From: Cardinalis cardinalis
Taxonomy: Eukaryota > Chordata > Aves > Passeriformes > Cardinalidae
Reading direction: 5' to 3'
DNA: 64,000 bases
NCBI GenBank assembly: GCA_014549065.1
Contig: JACDOX010000014.1
Coordinates: forward strand, 6,116,775-6,180,774
Within the stretch, counting starts at the first letter, position 1; each line of letters opens with the position of its first letter. The notes beneath the pieces were generated by a model. That model worked only from the letters and a program-made list of their open reading frames with translations. It did no database searches and had not been told where the DNA came from. A program made the translations under genes and the position numbers. Of this stretch, positions 24,901-37,035 are shown piece after piece.

Positions 24901-27900
24901 AGCTGAAGAAGAGGTCTCCAACACAGCTGTCTGGGATGAATTCTGCTCCTATATGTGTGTATCTGATTCACATAGAGGTTAGCATTTTTTGAGTCTTAAA
25001 AGTAGATGGTGAAGGAATGTCTTATGTACTCTAAATTGAATCATCTCATAAAAAATAAATGGACNAAATCATCATTCAGGAACACTTTAATCTGTTATTG
25101 AGGAGTATCAGGACAAACAGGAGTCCAGATTGCTGGCAAGTAATTTAGCAGGAAAGCTTTATTGTAAATTTCTTTTTCATTTGGTATCAGCATATCAAAC
25201 CATCAAATGAACATTTTCTAAATGTCAGTGTCAGTTCATGATGCTAAAACATATTGCATAAAATACATTATTTTGTATTTTCATAAATAGATGGGACACA
25301 AAATGAAGTGTTGCTCAGTCTTAAATACTCCAAGTATTTAAAATTACTCTAAAATCAGAAATTCTTCTTAATGTCCCAGAAAAAAAANCCCAAAACTCCT
25401 GTTTCTGTAAAAACTTCAGAGGAAGAATAATAAGTTGAGTTTTTTCTAGTGAATTTGTACAGAGCAGAAAGAGCTTTGCCTTTAAAACGATACTTATGGT
25501 AATAAAAAACATTTTTCTTAAAAGCAAATAGCAACAGAACTCATTATGCCCACTTCTTATTCATAAATCCTACACATAGATAAAGCTGCATGTGCAAGGG
25601 TTAATAAATTATACCTTTTGAACTTTTTAACTTAGTTGTCTGTATAAGAAAAAGGATGTGCATAGGAAGGAGGTATTATTTCTCTCCTTCTTCACATATT
25701 GCAGGGTGTTTCTCANATATCCAAATGAAAGTCTTTTATTAAATGTTTGCCTTTTATATATATATGAATGTGGCAACTGTTTTCATATCTAGGTAAGTTT
25801 ATTTGTTTAAATAGCTCCCATATACAGATGAATGACTTGAAAGGAAATAGGAATGCTTGCNTGATGGGATATGGCTGCTGAGTGATGTCTGCAGGGACTG
25901 CTTAGTGTTGATAAATAAGTACGGAATTTGTCTATCAACATTTTGCATAAATGTCAGTCATAGAACTTGTGGTTGGGTTGCAGCCCTGAATGACAATGTA
26001 TTTCTCATTTATGTACAAGCTTTAAAGGGGAAGAATAGGGAAATAGAGGACTTATCTCAGAGCAGCATACGTTCTTTAAATGTAGGTGTCCTCCAGCAGT
26101 TTTCTGCAGTTGCTTCCTGTGAGATTTTGCAGAATCCAAACAAAACCCAGATGAAATCANGCCTTTGGCAGTTAGAAGAGTAATATGAATGTGTTCCATG
26201 CCCAAAATATTACATTCAAAGACTCCTTTAAGCTAAGTCCAATATCAGATTTGTCAAATCTATAGGCTCTTAAAAATTCTTAAAAGACTGCAATTTTTTC
26301 TCTCAGATGTGAGAGAAAGCTAAGCAGAAAATGCACTAAAAGCCTTAAGTTTTACTCTTATACAGACAATAAATGAAATTATATTTAAGAATCTGAAATT
26401 CTCAGATACCTCCACAGAGCTGGAACAGTTACAAGAAAGATACTGTAGGGATGTAACAGATATTTTGAGAGCCTCTATTTCTCCTCATATTTATGTAAAA
26501 ACAGATCTTTTCATGTTAGAGNAGTCTGAATCAGCTCACCCAAAAAGCACATAGAGTAGCACTGTTTTTCTACCAGTGCACAGAGCTCACTCTGCCTCCA
26601 AAGCAGATAGAAGCATGCATATAATCTTCACAAACAGGCCCCAGTGAGTTGATAAAGCACAGCCTGATATTATTTCAGATTAGGAGGCCCTAGAGCATTT
26701 CTTTTGTATTCAACTTTTCCTTAATTAGTCAACTTAAAATAGACTGAGATTGGTATGCATAATAGCTATGACAACATCTTCATAGTGCCAAACAATCTCT
26801 TTGCTTTCAAGATCCCTGNTAAGTGATATGTGCAGCCTTATCTCTTCTCTCTTTGAAAATGCTGTAAAGCAGGGATAATTTCGGGTTGCTCTTGGTTTAC
26901 ACGAATAGCAATGAGAGCAGAACCAGGACCAAAGGTCTTACAAGTTTTGTCTACCAGAACTGCAAAGCTACACAATGCTACATCACAGAAACAGGCCACT
27001 GCTGGGCCTGAGAAGTTCCAGGAGGTTAGAATTCCTCCTTTCATATTTCCTCATCATGAGAAGGTTTTTAGGATCTAAATGACCCAAGACTCATCTTTCT
27101 AGGTGAGCTTCCACAGAAAAGAAGCTGTGAGACTTTGAATCTAGTACTCTTGCTACTATATACAACTGCACAAACTGCAAAAAAGAGTATGGTCACTTCT
27201 GTTAACTTAGGTGTTACTTTAGTTACATTTGTATATCCTAAAATCCCAATAGGAATAGACCAAGCTAAAGCTATCTTGTGTGTTAAACAGGGAAGAAGGT
27301 TAATAGCAGAGAAAGTGACTGTAATAAAACTAATGGTAGTGATCTTCTATAACCAGGCATTTTTCCAGTTGAGACAACCACTGCTTGGTGCTTTGCTTGA
27401 TGTGGAGCAGCATGATCTTCCCTTTACAGAATTTAGAAGAGCTTCACAGAACCTGGANAATGAAAAAATTGGATATCTGTGGGGAAGAATTTTTGAAAAA
27501 AATTGTAATTTAAGAGTATAATACATTAATTTATTTTGTGCATCTTAATAAATACTCTTTTTATTGAAAAATTTTAAATTGGAATGAAGCCATCAGAACC
27601 ATATATTTAATTAAAATAAAAGATACTCTAAATATAAAGAACAAAGTGATTCTTGGTTGCTTTTTCCTTGACATCTGGAAGTGTTTTATTTTTGGTTTTT
27701 ATTCCAGCTTTCATAATTCTCAAACTTTCTAAACAACTGTTTTTTCATTGATTGAGGTGGAAGTATTAAATTGAATAGAATGATGATATCTACTGAAAGC
27801 TTTTGCTTTTATATGCATTAATTGAAGAAAGACCTTGGATAAGATAAACAGCATTCAATAATGTCTTTATGTTCTGTCATCAATTCTTACCCCAAAGTCA

Positions 27901-29589
27901 AACACCAAAAAAAGGTCAAAATGTGCACAAACATGTATACTTCAGTTTGGTGTGCACTTTTTTGTCTGGGGAGATAATTTTCAGAGTAATCCAAAGTTTT
28001 AAGAAACAACTGAAAACCACAGAATTATTCAATTAAAATGACAAGGAGAATTGTTGCTTAGGGTCAGATGGATTCAGGAAAACAGTTTCATCTGGTTTCA
28101 ATATCATGGAAAATAAGACAATAGCTTTTGGAAGAGTGCATAGGACCAAGCATTTACTGAGACTGAGTAGTTTACTGATGTAATAACTTATAAGTGCCAA
28201 TGCTGTTCTTACTGTATATTTGTATATCACTAGTAATTTTACTTATTTCAGATAAGGCCTGAGACTGGAAATACTGAAAACACTTCACTTCTCTGCTCTC
28301 TACTTAACACTGTTAACATACTCACTACTTTTCTATATTCCAGTCTCTCCTGAAACTCAAACAAACATCAAAGATGAAACAGGAAACCTGTGGAAGAGAC
28401 TTAAACCTCTTTTTAATGAAGTTTATTTTCAGGTTTGTTACTTTTTAAAATCCTAGGTTATACAGTTGCAGACAAATGAAATCTGAGGAAGTAACAAATC
28501 ACATACCTATGGAATATAATTTCAGATATTAGAATAGCTCATCCTAAAAGCAACTCNTTGATATATGTTACAGATTAATTATACATATATATATGTATAA
28601 ATAAAATTATTAGTTCATGTCATATCACTTTCATATTTTCTCTGTCATTATAAGATTGATTCTAGATACATCCTCTGCTCTTATCTGATTAAGAATTTAC
28701 ATCATCTCTGTGGAATATTTGGGACCGAAAAAATTATCATTTTCTTTAAACATTCCACCAGTGATTGAATGTGTCAACTAAGATATTTTAATCATAAATT
28801 GACTACTATTTCAATTTTATTTGCTTGTCTTTAAAAAACAAAAGTTATGTTTTCTTTTTTTTTAAGTATTCCCCTGTAGATATTGTGCAGGGTACAAAAT
28901 TGTGTTACCTCTAGTTTGTATCTATTTTACTTTTTTTGAGATAAGCCATTCTAGACCAAGGAAAAAAANTATGTTCTTGTCTGAAACTACATAATGTTGC
29001 TATACTGATTTCCATATTCAGTATCAAGAATCAAAAAGGCAATGGGATGTAACAGGCAATGGCTAGTTAACCTATAACTCTGCTGAATCATTATGTTTAA
29101 AGACATCTTAGATTATTACTTAATGTTGCATGAAGTAGAAAATTAATGTGATCATTCTAACCTGGTTAAACTGGAAAATATGTTTTACACAGATGTATCT
29201 AATGTTGTTTTCTGACAAAGGAATTTGGTTAAAATCTTAAGAATTANACAAACACCATTCTACACCAAGAAAAAAATTATGTTTTTATGTTACTTTAAAA
29301 AGTTGTTTCTTTCTGCCTTTTGTTTTCCATTTCTAGGTTATAGTTATCATCCNTTATTCCTTTATAATTTTAAAATCTTTTATTTAACTATTTCCTTTTT
29401 TCTCCCCGAATTCTTGTTGTATTGTAGTAGTAAAAAAAGAGCTTTTCTTCAGAATTGGAGGATTTTTTTTTCATTTTCTCTCTACTGATTCCTTCCAAAC
29501 ACTTTTTTTCCCATCAAACCTTGAGAATTAACTAAGGATTTTCTCATTTTTAGCTGANATTAGCCAAGAAATGTTTTTGATTTCCAGAT
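21945..29589. other. AT-rich non-coding stretch
   Basis: No gene or named mobile element is recognised. A T run sits at about 22020-22031 and a 22-bp AT palindrome at 28579. The 128-codon plus-strand frame at 27135-27521 begins at TTG, has no recognisable domain and no convincing splice context. The patch 24640-24960 is more balanced in base composition but matches no family I know. Confidence 0.6.
28579..28600. repeat. Perfect 22-bp AT palindrome
   Basis: The segment is centred on ATATAT, reads the same on both strands over all 22 bases and carries a single C-G pair per arm. Likely a small TA microsatellite that happens to be symmetric. Confidence 0.9.
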
Positions 29590-29990
29590 TACAACACCCA
29601 ACACTTGAGATGTGCCTAGATGCTGGCTCTGCTCAGAAGTCATCCCTGCGAAGCATCCCCAGCTGAACAACTCTAGCTGTNTCATCACTTCAAAACGTTG
29701 GAGGACCACTGGAGACCCTCTCTTGCATTTGTTGTTCAGCAGAAATTTGGTTTCTTTTTGAAGACAGCCAGCCCATAAATTTCACATACATTTCCCAGCG
29801 ATATGGCCTTTGACACCAGCACCATATGGGGCTTGTGCACAAGGACCAGGGAGGAGAGCACATTTCATGAGGGGCAGCTGGTTTCCCTGCAGGCCCACGC
29901 AGCACCACTATCCCAGCAGTCACTATTAATATTGCTACACAGAGGGAAGACACATGGACACTCATTTAAATTACCATTATTTTAAAATTT
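29590..29990. other. GC-richer block of unknown origin next to an LTR
   Basis: This block stands out from the AT-rich surroundings. It has a 91-codon minus-strand frame (29690-29965) and a 60-codon plus-strand frame, neither recognised. It directly precedes the LTR at 30026, so it could be part of the same insertion, an older repeat or an unrelated conserved element. It does not match the CR1 text used for the other calls. Confidence 0.3.
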
Positions 29991-30025
29991 CAATTAGGAT
30001 GGAATATCATCCTCTAACATTCCTT

Positions 30026-30866
30026 TACGCGATCCTTTGCCCCTGTCAATCCAGACGTACACTGTGCCCTGCATGGCAGGCACAACGGGCATCTGTGGAG
30101 AGGTGCTGGCAAGTGGTGGTCTGCAGGGGTGGCCTTTGTGACAGGACACCAGGGGCTGCCCCAGAATGTACACTCAGGTCTGCAATGGACCCACTACAGG
30201 CAAAATACTGAAGAAAGGACAAAAAAAAATCGAGGGAGAGAGAAGAGAGAATAAAGAGGGAGAAAAAAAAAGCATGGATGCCGGGACAAGAGGAAGGAAG
30301 GAGGCATTTCAGGCTTGGGAGCAGATATTTCCCTGCAGCTCATGGAGAGGACCACCCCAGAACAGATATCCATACTATGGTCCATGAAGGACCTCCCACT
30401 GGAGCAGGGGGATGTTTTCTGAAGGAACTGCAGCCACAGGAGAGCCCACACGAGAGCAAGTAAAAGTGTGAGGATGAAGTAACTGCAGAGGAGAACTGAC
30501 AGATGGTGCCCACAGACCCCCAGTCTCCCTGCACCATTCAGGACTGGGCAGAAAAACCTCAAGCGGAGCTGAGACTGGAAGCAGGATGAGAAAAGTTCTT
30601 ATTTTAATGCTTGTGTTCTCTTCTCACAATCCAATTCTATTTGAAATGGCAATAAATTGAATTAGTTTTCCTGAAGCCAAGCATCTTTCACCCACAGTAG
30701 TAGCTAGTAATCAATCTCTCTGGTTTTATCTCAACCAACGATCTTTCTTACCCTGTTTTCTGTCCCTCCCCACTTAAGTGGATGAGTGGCTGGATGAGTG
30801 AGTGAGCAAAGCAACTCACTGAATTGCTGGGTGGGAATCTGGCTGTTTGGCAAGGCTAGCCCACAA
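30026..30866 (+). mobile_element. Avian ERVL-type LTR, near complete (solo)
   Basis: The order of landmarks fits an abundant avian LTR on the plus strand. A GCCCCTGTCAATCCAG segment comes first, then a purine-rich AAGAAAGGAC...GAGGGAGAG stretch, CTCATGGAGAGGACC and CCCACTGGAGCAGGGGGA modules, and CCCAGTCTCCCTGCACCA. A polyadenylation-type GGCAATAAATTGAATTAG is followed by a TTTTATCTCAACCAACGA segment, with the end near GGCAAGGCTAGCCCACA. No primer-binding site or gag/pol sequence follows, so it is a solo LTR. Open frames inside are incidental. Both edges, the left especially, were placed by eye. It is the opposite-strand relative of the piece at 16412-16728. Confidence 0.75.
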
Positions 30867-33800
30867 TCCCCTGTTTCAATTAGCTATCCAGACCTCTTTG
30901 GGAACCTGGAATCGAAGCAATCCACAGTTGTGGNTTGTTGGGTTTTGGGGCTTCTGTTTGATTGAATTGTTTGTTTGCATCTGTCTCAGTTTTGATTACT
31001 TCAGACGGCTTTACTGAGAAGGATCCAAAAAATTCTGGAAGATGAAGTTTGTTNACAATCTTCAGTCAACCCAGACCCATGATGTCTGAGAGGACAATGC
31101 TAGTGATTGCAGGTGAGTGTAGGAGTTTGCCCAAGACCCACAATGTCCTTAGGCATGCTCACTTACTTTTGGCAAGCACTGATTTTTAAATATTATGACA
31201 TTTTTTAACTTAATTACACTGATGGATGAGAGTGTCTTCTGATCAATACAGTAAGGCTCTGATCCATTTTTCATAAATATATAGATTTTTCACCTGTCTC
31301 ACAGCAATGATAATAGGAAAGTGCTGGGTTTGTATGGGTTTTTTTCTTTTGGCAAAAAAAGGAATGAGATAACTTCACATGCCTTAAAAGCATGANAAAA
31401 CTGGAAGCCAGGTTATAGTTACATCACAAAAATATATTACGGCATTCCTGAAAAAATACAAAAGTTAGAGATACTATTGGCTATGAAGATGTCTTATCTT
31501 AAAATCNCTAATTTAATTAGGATTAGTTTGTTTCTGTAACCAAGAAACCACATCAAAGTGACACTGTAAAAGAAATTAACTCCATTACAGGAAATACAGT
31601 TATAGTGAAATATTTAGGCCTAGCTGACTGTTTTAGATTGATGGAATCTGCCTACAGGTGCAAAAAAGAAACTGACACCAGTTAGAAGGCAAATTTGTAT
31701 GAGATCTAACCTTCAATATGACTGGAGGAAATGCTTACAGCAGATGCATTTATTTGCATGGAATCACCTGCAGCTAGGGGATGGGAGGAGAGTCCTGGTG
31801 ATAAAATGTCACACAAAATAAGGAGGAATGGTCCTTGGGTTCTAGAGACACACATGTTCAGCCAGGGTAAGAAGTTAGCAGAAAGGCTTACTCCAATGCT
31901 GACTAATGCCTGAACTCAAATAGTCTCAAAAAGCTTGAAAATAGAATGTATAACAGAAAACAAGGTGGAACAAAGTTTTACTGAAAGAAACCTCAGGCAG
32001 TGTTAAATTCTGAAATGGACCAATGGTGAAACTGCAAAAGTGTGATTGTGAAACTTTCAGACATGGGAGCTACTAGCCCTTGCTTAGCCACTGTGGCCAT
32101 TGGCTTCAGGTCCTGCCTCCATACAGATGTGAGCAGGAGCCAGGAAGCCACTGTGATCTCTTAATCTCATCAGTAAAATCCAGATCTTGGATTTTTCCCC
32201 AAACACTTGACATTTTTTCCCGATCTCTGTTTCCACTGGGGAATTGCCCTTTGTAATCATCAGAGACCTTCTTCTCCCCCTTCTGTTATCTTTCCCAATC
32301 TGTTCCTCATTCTTTAAATTGTTCTCCCTCTCAATTCAATTCTGATCACTTCATTAGCATTCATTTATCTTCTTTTCCTTCCTTGAAAAACTATAACCAA
32401 ATCATCANTTTATAGACAGACCTTCAGACTGTTGGTGTCATTGGCCTGCCATAATCTCCAACATTTTGTTGAGTTTATCCATTTGTTTTGTTACTTTTAT
32501 CCCTTGTTCTGGTCTCTTTCTTTGCCCATACTTTCCTTTTATACAATATAAACCTTTTTTGGCTTTTGGTTTTTTAAAGAATTTGCATAATATTACACCT
32601 GGAAATAAAACTTGAACAGCAGTGAATCTGATGTGAAAAGATGTAATTTAGAAGGACAGGAGTAGAGAAGAGTTTGTAGAAAGGAAAATCAGGGCTCAAA
32701 TATATCACATATTCCAAGGCTTGGAAAAATCTGTGTTATAATCCAGTTGACATAATCTTGATTGCTTGGCAAGAGCTGGAAGATGTTTTAACTCTGTTTT
32801 TTAGAACTAAAAGCTTCAATCTGTTTTTTAAAATGTATAGCAGAGATGCACATACATAAACTGTTCCAATTCTTAATTAATTTCAGTGCTATAATAAAAC
32901 ATAGTTTTATCCTACTCTAAAATTGCCCATTTTAAACTGTAAATCATANAAATATTTTATGCATTTATCTAATAAAGAACATTTGAATCAATTTCTGTCC
33001 TCCATTAAAAATTTTTACATTACTNTCAGTCCATCTTATAAACATTTCTTTTTTTATATTCTTTTGTAAAGAAAATAATATCCAGTTTTCTTTCCTCCTA
33101 TTTTTCCTGGCAACCATCCTCAATTTTCCCTTAGCATTTTATTTACCTATGTTAATATTTCAACTCTTGAAAAAGTTGCTTGGTTTTTCAATATCTTTCC
33201 AAGGTCAATAGGAGGTGTGGAGACTTTCAGGTATGTCTCTGCCATTGTGATTAAATCTGAGATTATGAATATACCCTGAGTCATATATTTTGGAGAGAGA
33301 CATTTTNGCTAAGTATTACACATACAAAAAGTTGTGTTCTACTGTAATTTTATCTGATTTGTATGGGAGTAATTAAGATTAATTTTTTTTAAAAAAAAGC
33401 AAACTTGAAAACCCTTGCCATTGATCTAATCACTTTTTAATGTTTCTATTTAATTGATACAGACTCTTACCTCCTTTGTTTCGGTGGTGTTGCTGTATTA
33501 TTGTCAGTATTGTCCATGAGGAAATAGCCAATTCTGCAGCTGCTTCTACAAAGGAGAAGAGAAATGGATGTTAATTATTTTTTTCCACAAGGTTGGTATT
33601 TCTCACCTGACTCTCACGAATACAACATTTCAGTTCTAACCCTAGTGGTGCCCTNTGGATGTGTTTTGTTAACTCTGTTACTCTATTGACCAAAGAGAAA
33701 TACTCAAATCTGAAGAATTAAATGCTTAGGATTAGGTCAAGATTATTTTCTTTTGGTGTCATTTTGTATTTAGAAACCAGTTCTTGCATTATCAGGTTAA

Positions 33801-35767
33801 TCTTAGAAAAACCCTAAACAAACCAAACAAACAAATTAAAAATCCANACAAAAAAAATTTCACAGNTCTTCCAAGTTAGTCTGGACAGCACCTGAGCTTT
33901 CTGTTGAGTATGATAAATTTTCATTCTCCCTATTCAGATATGTTATAGTAGAGTTCATATAAACTAACTTTTATCTATGTCGTTTTTAAAATATATACTA
34001 AATCATAGCAAAATTGTTGGATGTAAGTAGAGCTACAGAAAGAGAGAAAGGAGATACAGGTACAGCTATAAAATCAAGAACTAGTTAGAGCATAATTGGA
34101 ACACCTCACTAACAGATTATAGAGGAATGAATACTAATGATATCTTGTACAAAATTTGAGTTGTTTTTCTGGAGTACCTCTCATTGAGCAGGTTATTAAT
34201 GTAAATGACCCAAATATGATTTCTCTCTATAGATACATATCCAAAGGAAGAACAGATATAAGACACTGTGGTTGGATTGCTTTGTTGCTGCGACTCAAGA
34301 CAATAAAATGTGCCTCAGAGACCATTAAAGTTGACATACAGTGGTTTCCAGGCTGCTCTGGTTTATACTGGGGATATTAAATGGTTCCAGGGCTCTGGAA
34401 TCAGGATGGCAAAACTTAGAGCCATTTCTACCCGTGGCGAGACTCATCTGACTCAGAAATGGTAATGCTGTCCAAGTTCATGGGATAGCTATTCATACTT
34501 GCATATGCTGGAAATCTCAGACACTGAATGTTGTGTAGGAGAACCATCAATTCAGAAACACTTTTGTATCTTTTCTTCTTCATGTGACCTCTGCTCTCAC
34601 ACTGGTATTCATAGATTTATTCCTTTCTTTCTNTGATCTAAGTTATAAAATCCTTTTAAAAATTGCCTTCAACACAGAAGAAGAAATAAAAACATTCTGG
34701 AATGCTAGTAATTTTCACTTATTTATTCATATCTCAGGCAGCTTTGCTGTTTGTTTTCAAGGCCGCTGGCTCAGTTCTGTTAATGGTTTTTTATCAGCAA
34801 TTTAGAAGAATGATACATTGATAGATATAAAATTTCTCTTACACCATACAGTGCCAACATAAGGTCCCTTTAGTGAAGAACAGAATAAGCAATTTCTGAT
34901 TATTGCAGGGGTTGGAGTGTGGCAAAAATCTCTTTCTTCATTAACAACTGACACTTTTTTATTTATGTGTATTTTTGCAAAATTTTCTATAAACCAGAGA
35001 GATTATAGGAAATATATATTCATATTTTCTAGTTTTTCCAAATTTTATTNGCCTAGGTGAATGAAAGGATGTTTGTTGTCATTGACTAACTCTTTAAAGC
35101 TTAAGCAAATTAAGTAATTAATGACTTCTATTAAATCATCTGAAGCATGATTTCACAAAACCTNTTTAAAAAATAAAAAAACAAAAAGAAGTGAAGATGA
35201 CTACGGGGGCAAAATTTGTTTAGCCATTTCAATCTATCCCAAACCAAATTTCTTGAATACCAACTCTGTTCCTAAACGAAAATAAACTGCAAGGAATCAA
35301 ACACCATTTTACAAAATCAAGGGCAGTGTACTGCAAATGTGAAAACTAAAACCAAACTGTTTTGCAACGTNTTCCATATCCAACATTGTCCAGAGGAAGC
35401 TATTTAATTCCACACAGCAAATTCATGCTATATGTCCTATACATATTTGAAACCAGAATATACTTCAAATCAGTCATGAAGAATGGATTCTTGAAGAAAT
35501 GGTAAAATACAGTGTCTCNGTGTCCCCAAGGAAGGTGTTCTTCGAAGCTGGATGTAATAATGTTAGACATGTTGAAACAGCTGTGATTAAAACAAAAGAT
35601 TTTGAAAATATAAGAAATTAAGTAAATATTTCTAACTCAGCTCTAGTGCTCATTTTCTCAGATGCAATGCTATAGGCAGCAGAGATAATTCTTTCCATTT
35701 TAACAAGTTCTGGACTGCTTCCAGGGCAGGGCTAAGTACTATCATATGAATATTGTCATATGAGTGG
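30867..35767. other. AT-rich non-coding stretch
   Basis: No gene or named repeat is recognised besides the exon-like segment at 33471. A pyrimidine-rich patch lies at about 32160-32390. A possible 27-nt plus-strand microexon (33204-33230, open as VNRRCGDFQ, donor CAG with GTATGT) has a moderate acceptor ending in AAG and is not called. Confidence 0.6.
33471..33545 (-). other. Candidate 75-nt cassette exon (unproven)
   Basis: The minus strand shows a good acceptor: TAATTAAC as a possible branch point, then a pyrimidine-rich stretch ending TTCTCCTTTGTAG. After 75 nt comes a strong donor, AAGGAG with GTAAGAGT. The length is a multiple of three. Two frames are open throughout, one containing GYFLMDNTDNNTATPPKQR and the other AAAELAISSWTILTIIQQHH. 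Neither is recognised. This is one of the best-formed splice-site pairs noticed in the window. A second donor-like site (TCAG with GTGAGAA) lies only about 60 nt upstream, too close for both to be used comfortably. Confidence 0.25.
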
Positions 35768-35882
35768 GTGTGGTACTTGAGGACATGTCTTAGTGGTGAA
35801 CATGCTGGTGGTACTAGGTTGGCAGTTGGACTTGACCTTTTAAAGCCTTTTCCAACTTTAATAATTGCATTATTCCCTTAAA
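35768..35882 (+). mobile_element. CR1 LINE 3'-end fragment
   Basis: The plus strand reads GTGTGGTACTTGAGGACATG, TCTTAGTGGTGAACATG, GGTTGGCAGTTGGACTTGA, then TTTTAAAGCCTTTTCCAACT, ending in an ATTCTATG-like tail. This is the standard wording of the avian CR1 3' end (GTGGCACTTGGGGACATGG ... GGTTGGACTCGATGATCTT ... CCAACC). Only the last 115 nt or so are recognisable, as expected of 5'-truncated CR1 copies. Confidence 0.8.
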
Positions 35883-36729
35883 CCTTTTTGGCACAGTTCA
35901 TTGAGTCTACTAGCTCTTGTTTTAGCCTTCAGTTGATCAATGAANTGACTTTTTATGATACTATTATTTCATTCCTTTTACCATGGAAAAAATATTAATA
36001 TAAATGGGTACAAATAAACTATGAATCAGAAGACTATTTAATGGATTATATCAAAAATAATGCAAATATTGTTTGCATAAAACTGTAAAGAGTATAAGAT
36101 TATATTTTTATTGCTCTCCTAAAATTTCTTTGTGTTCAAACACAGTTGAATCAGTTGGTATCAATATATAAAACATAACTCTTTCTTTATGAATTTTCTT
36201 TAAATATTCATCCAGTATCTTTTTNATGAACTTAACATGAACTTTTTCTTTGCATCTAAGCAAATTGCTGAGAGAAAGGAGGTAGGGTAAAGAAAATTAC
36301 ATCTCTTGTAATACACAAATGTATTATACCAGAATAATCACAGATGCATTATTCTNTCCTAAGCTATATTTTCCAAAATAATATTACATTTAAGTAGTGA
36401 AGCAGAGCTTAAATTCCATTTTTATTCTCTCTACTTTTTACTTTCTTTTGCTTTAATAAAATTTCAAAATTCTTCTTTGAACAGATCAGAATCTCATTAC
36501 AAGATGTTTCTGAGATAAGGGCACCTGTCAGGTTCATATTTTGGAAGCACAAAGGTCACTGGTCTTATAATACCAGAGAAATACATTGTTACATCATGCT
36601 AAACCATTCACCAAAGACTTTGAGAAAGTATATCTATAATTCAGGATAATGAAGGAATTANTGCTAGAAGCCATCATGGTAACTGCATTGACAATGTGAC
36701 TAGCAATGACCACATCCAATGCATGCTCT

Positions 36730-37035
36730 GCAGCCTTGGCCCTCTGTGCCAGAGTTCCCAACTCCTCTTTCAATAACCCTTCATCTCTTCTGCCTGCTCT
36801 TGCTAGAAGCTTGTTTGCCTCTCCNAGTTTCCACCCGTCACCTTCTCTATCACATACCTATTCCATCAAAGCATCATAAAAATGTCTNTGTCATTGTGCC
36901 TTACTTACTCTCAAATATCTTATACAAATCTGCACCTCAGAGTTACCCACATCTGTATTCCCTACCCTTCTCCCTTCTTATCTGTATCTCCATTCCTTGC
37001 TTTCTTTCCTTTGATGTCTTCCTTTCACTGTTTTC
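36730..37035 (+). repeat. Pyrimidine-rich tract
   Basis: For about 300 nt C and T strongly outnumber A and G on the plus strand. Because stop codons need A and a purine, this skew alone explains the overlapping 110- and 63-codon plus-strand frames. It is not a simple tandem repeat. Confidence 0.6.

Noticed and set aside
27135..27521. 128-codon plus-strand frame starting at TTG
   Set aside because: No ATG start, no recognised domain and no convincing splice sites around it.
30166..30562. Several overlapping frames of 61-122 codons on both strands
   Set aside because: They lie inside the solo LTR and have no retroviral coding content.
33607..33682. Minus-strand 76-nt unit with donor TCAG/GTGAGAA and one open frame
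   Set aside because: It would leave an intron of only about 60 nt before the better candidate at 33471-33545, and its acceptor is moderate.
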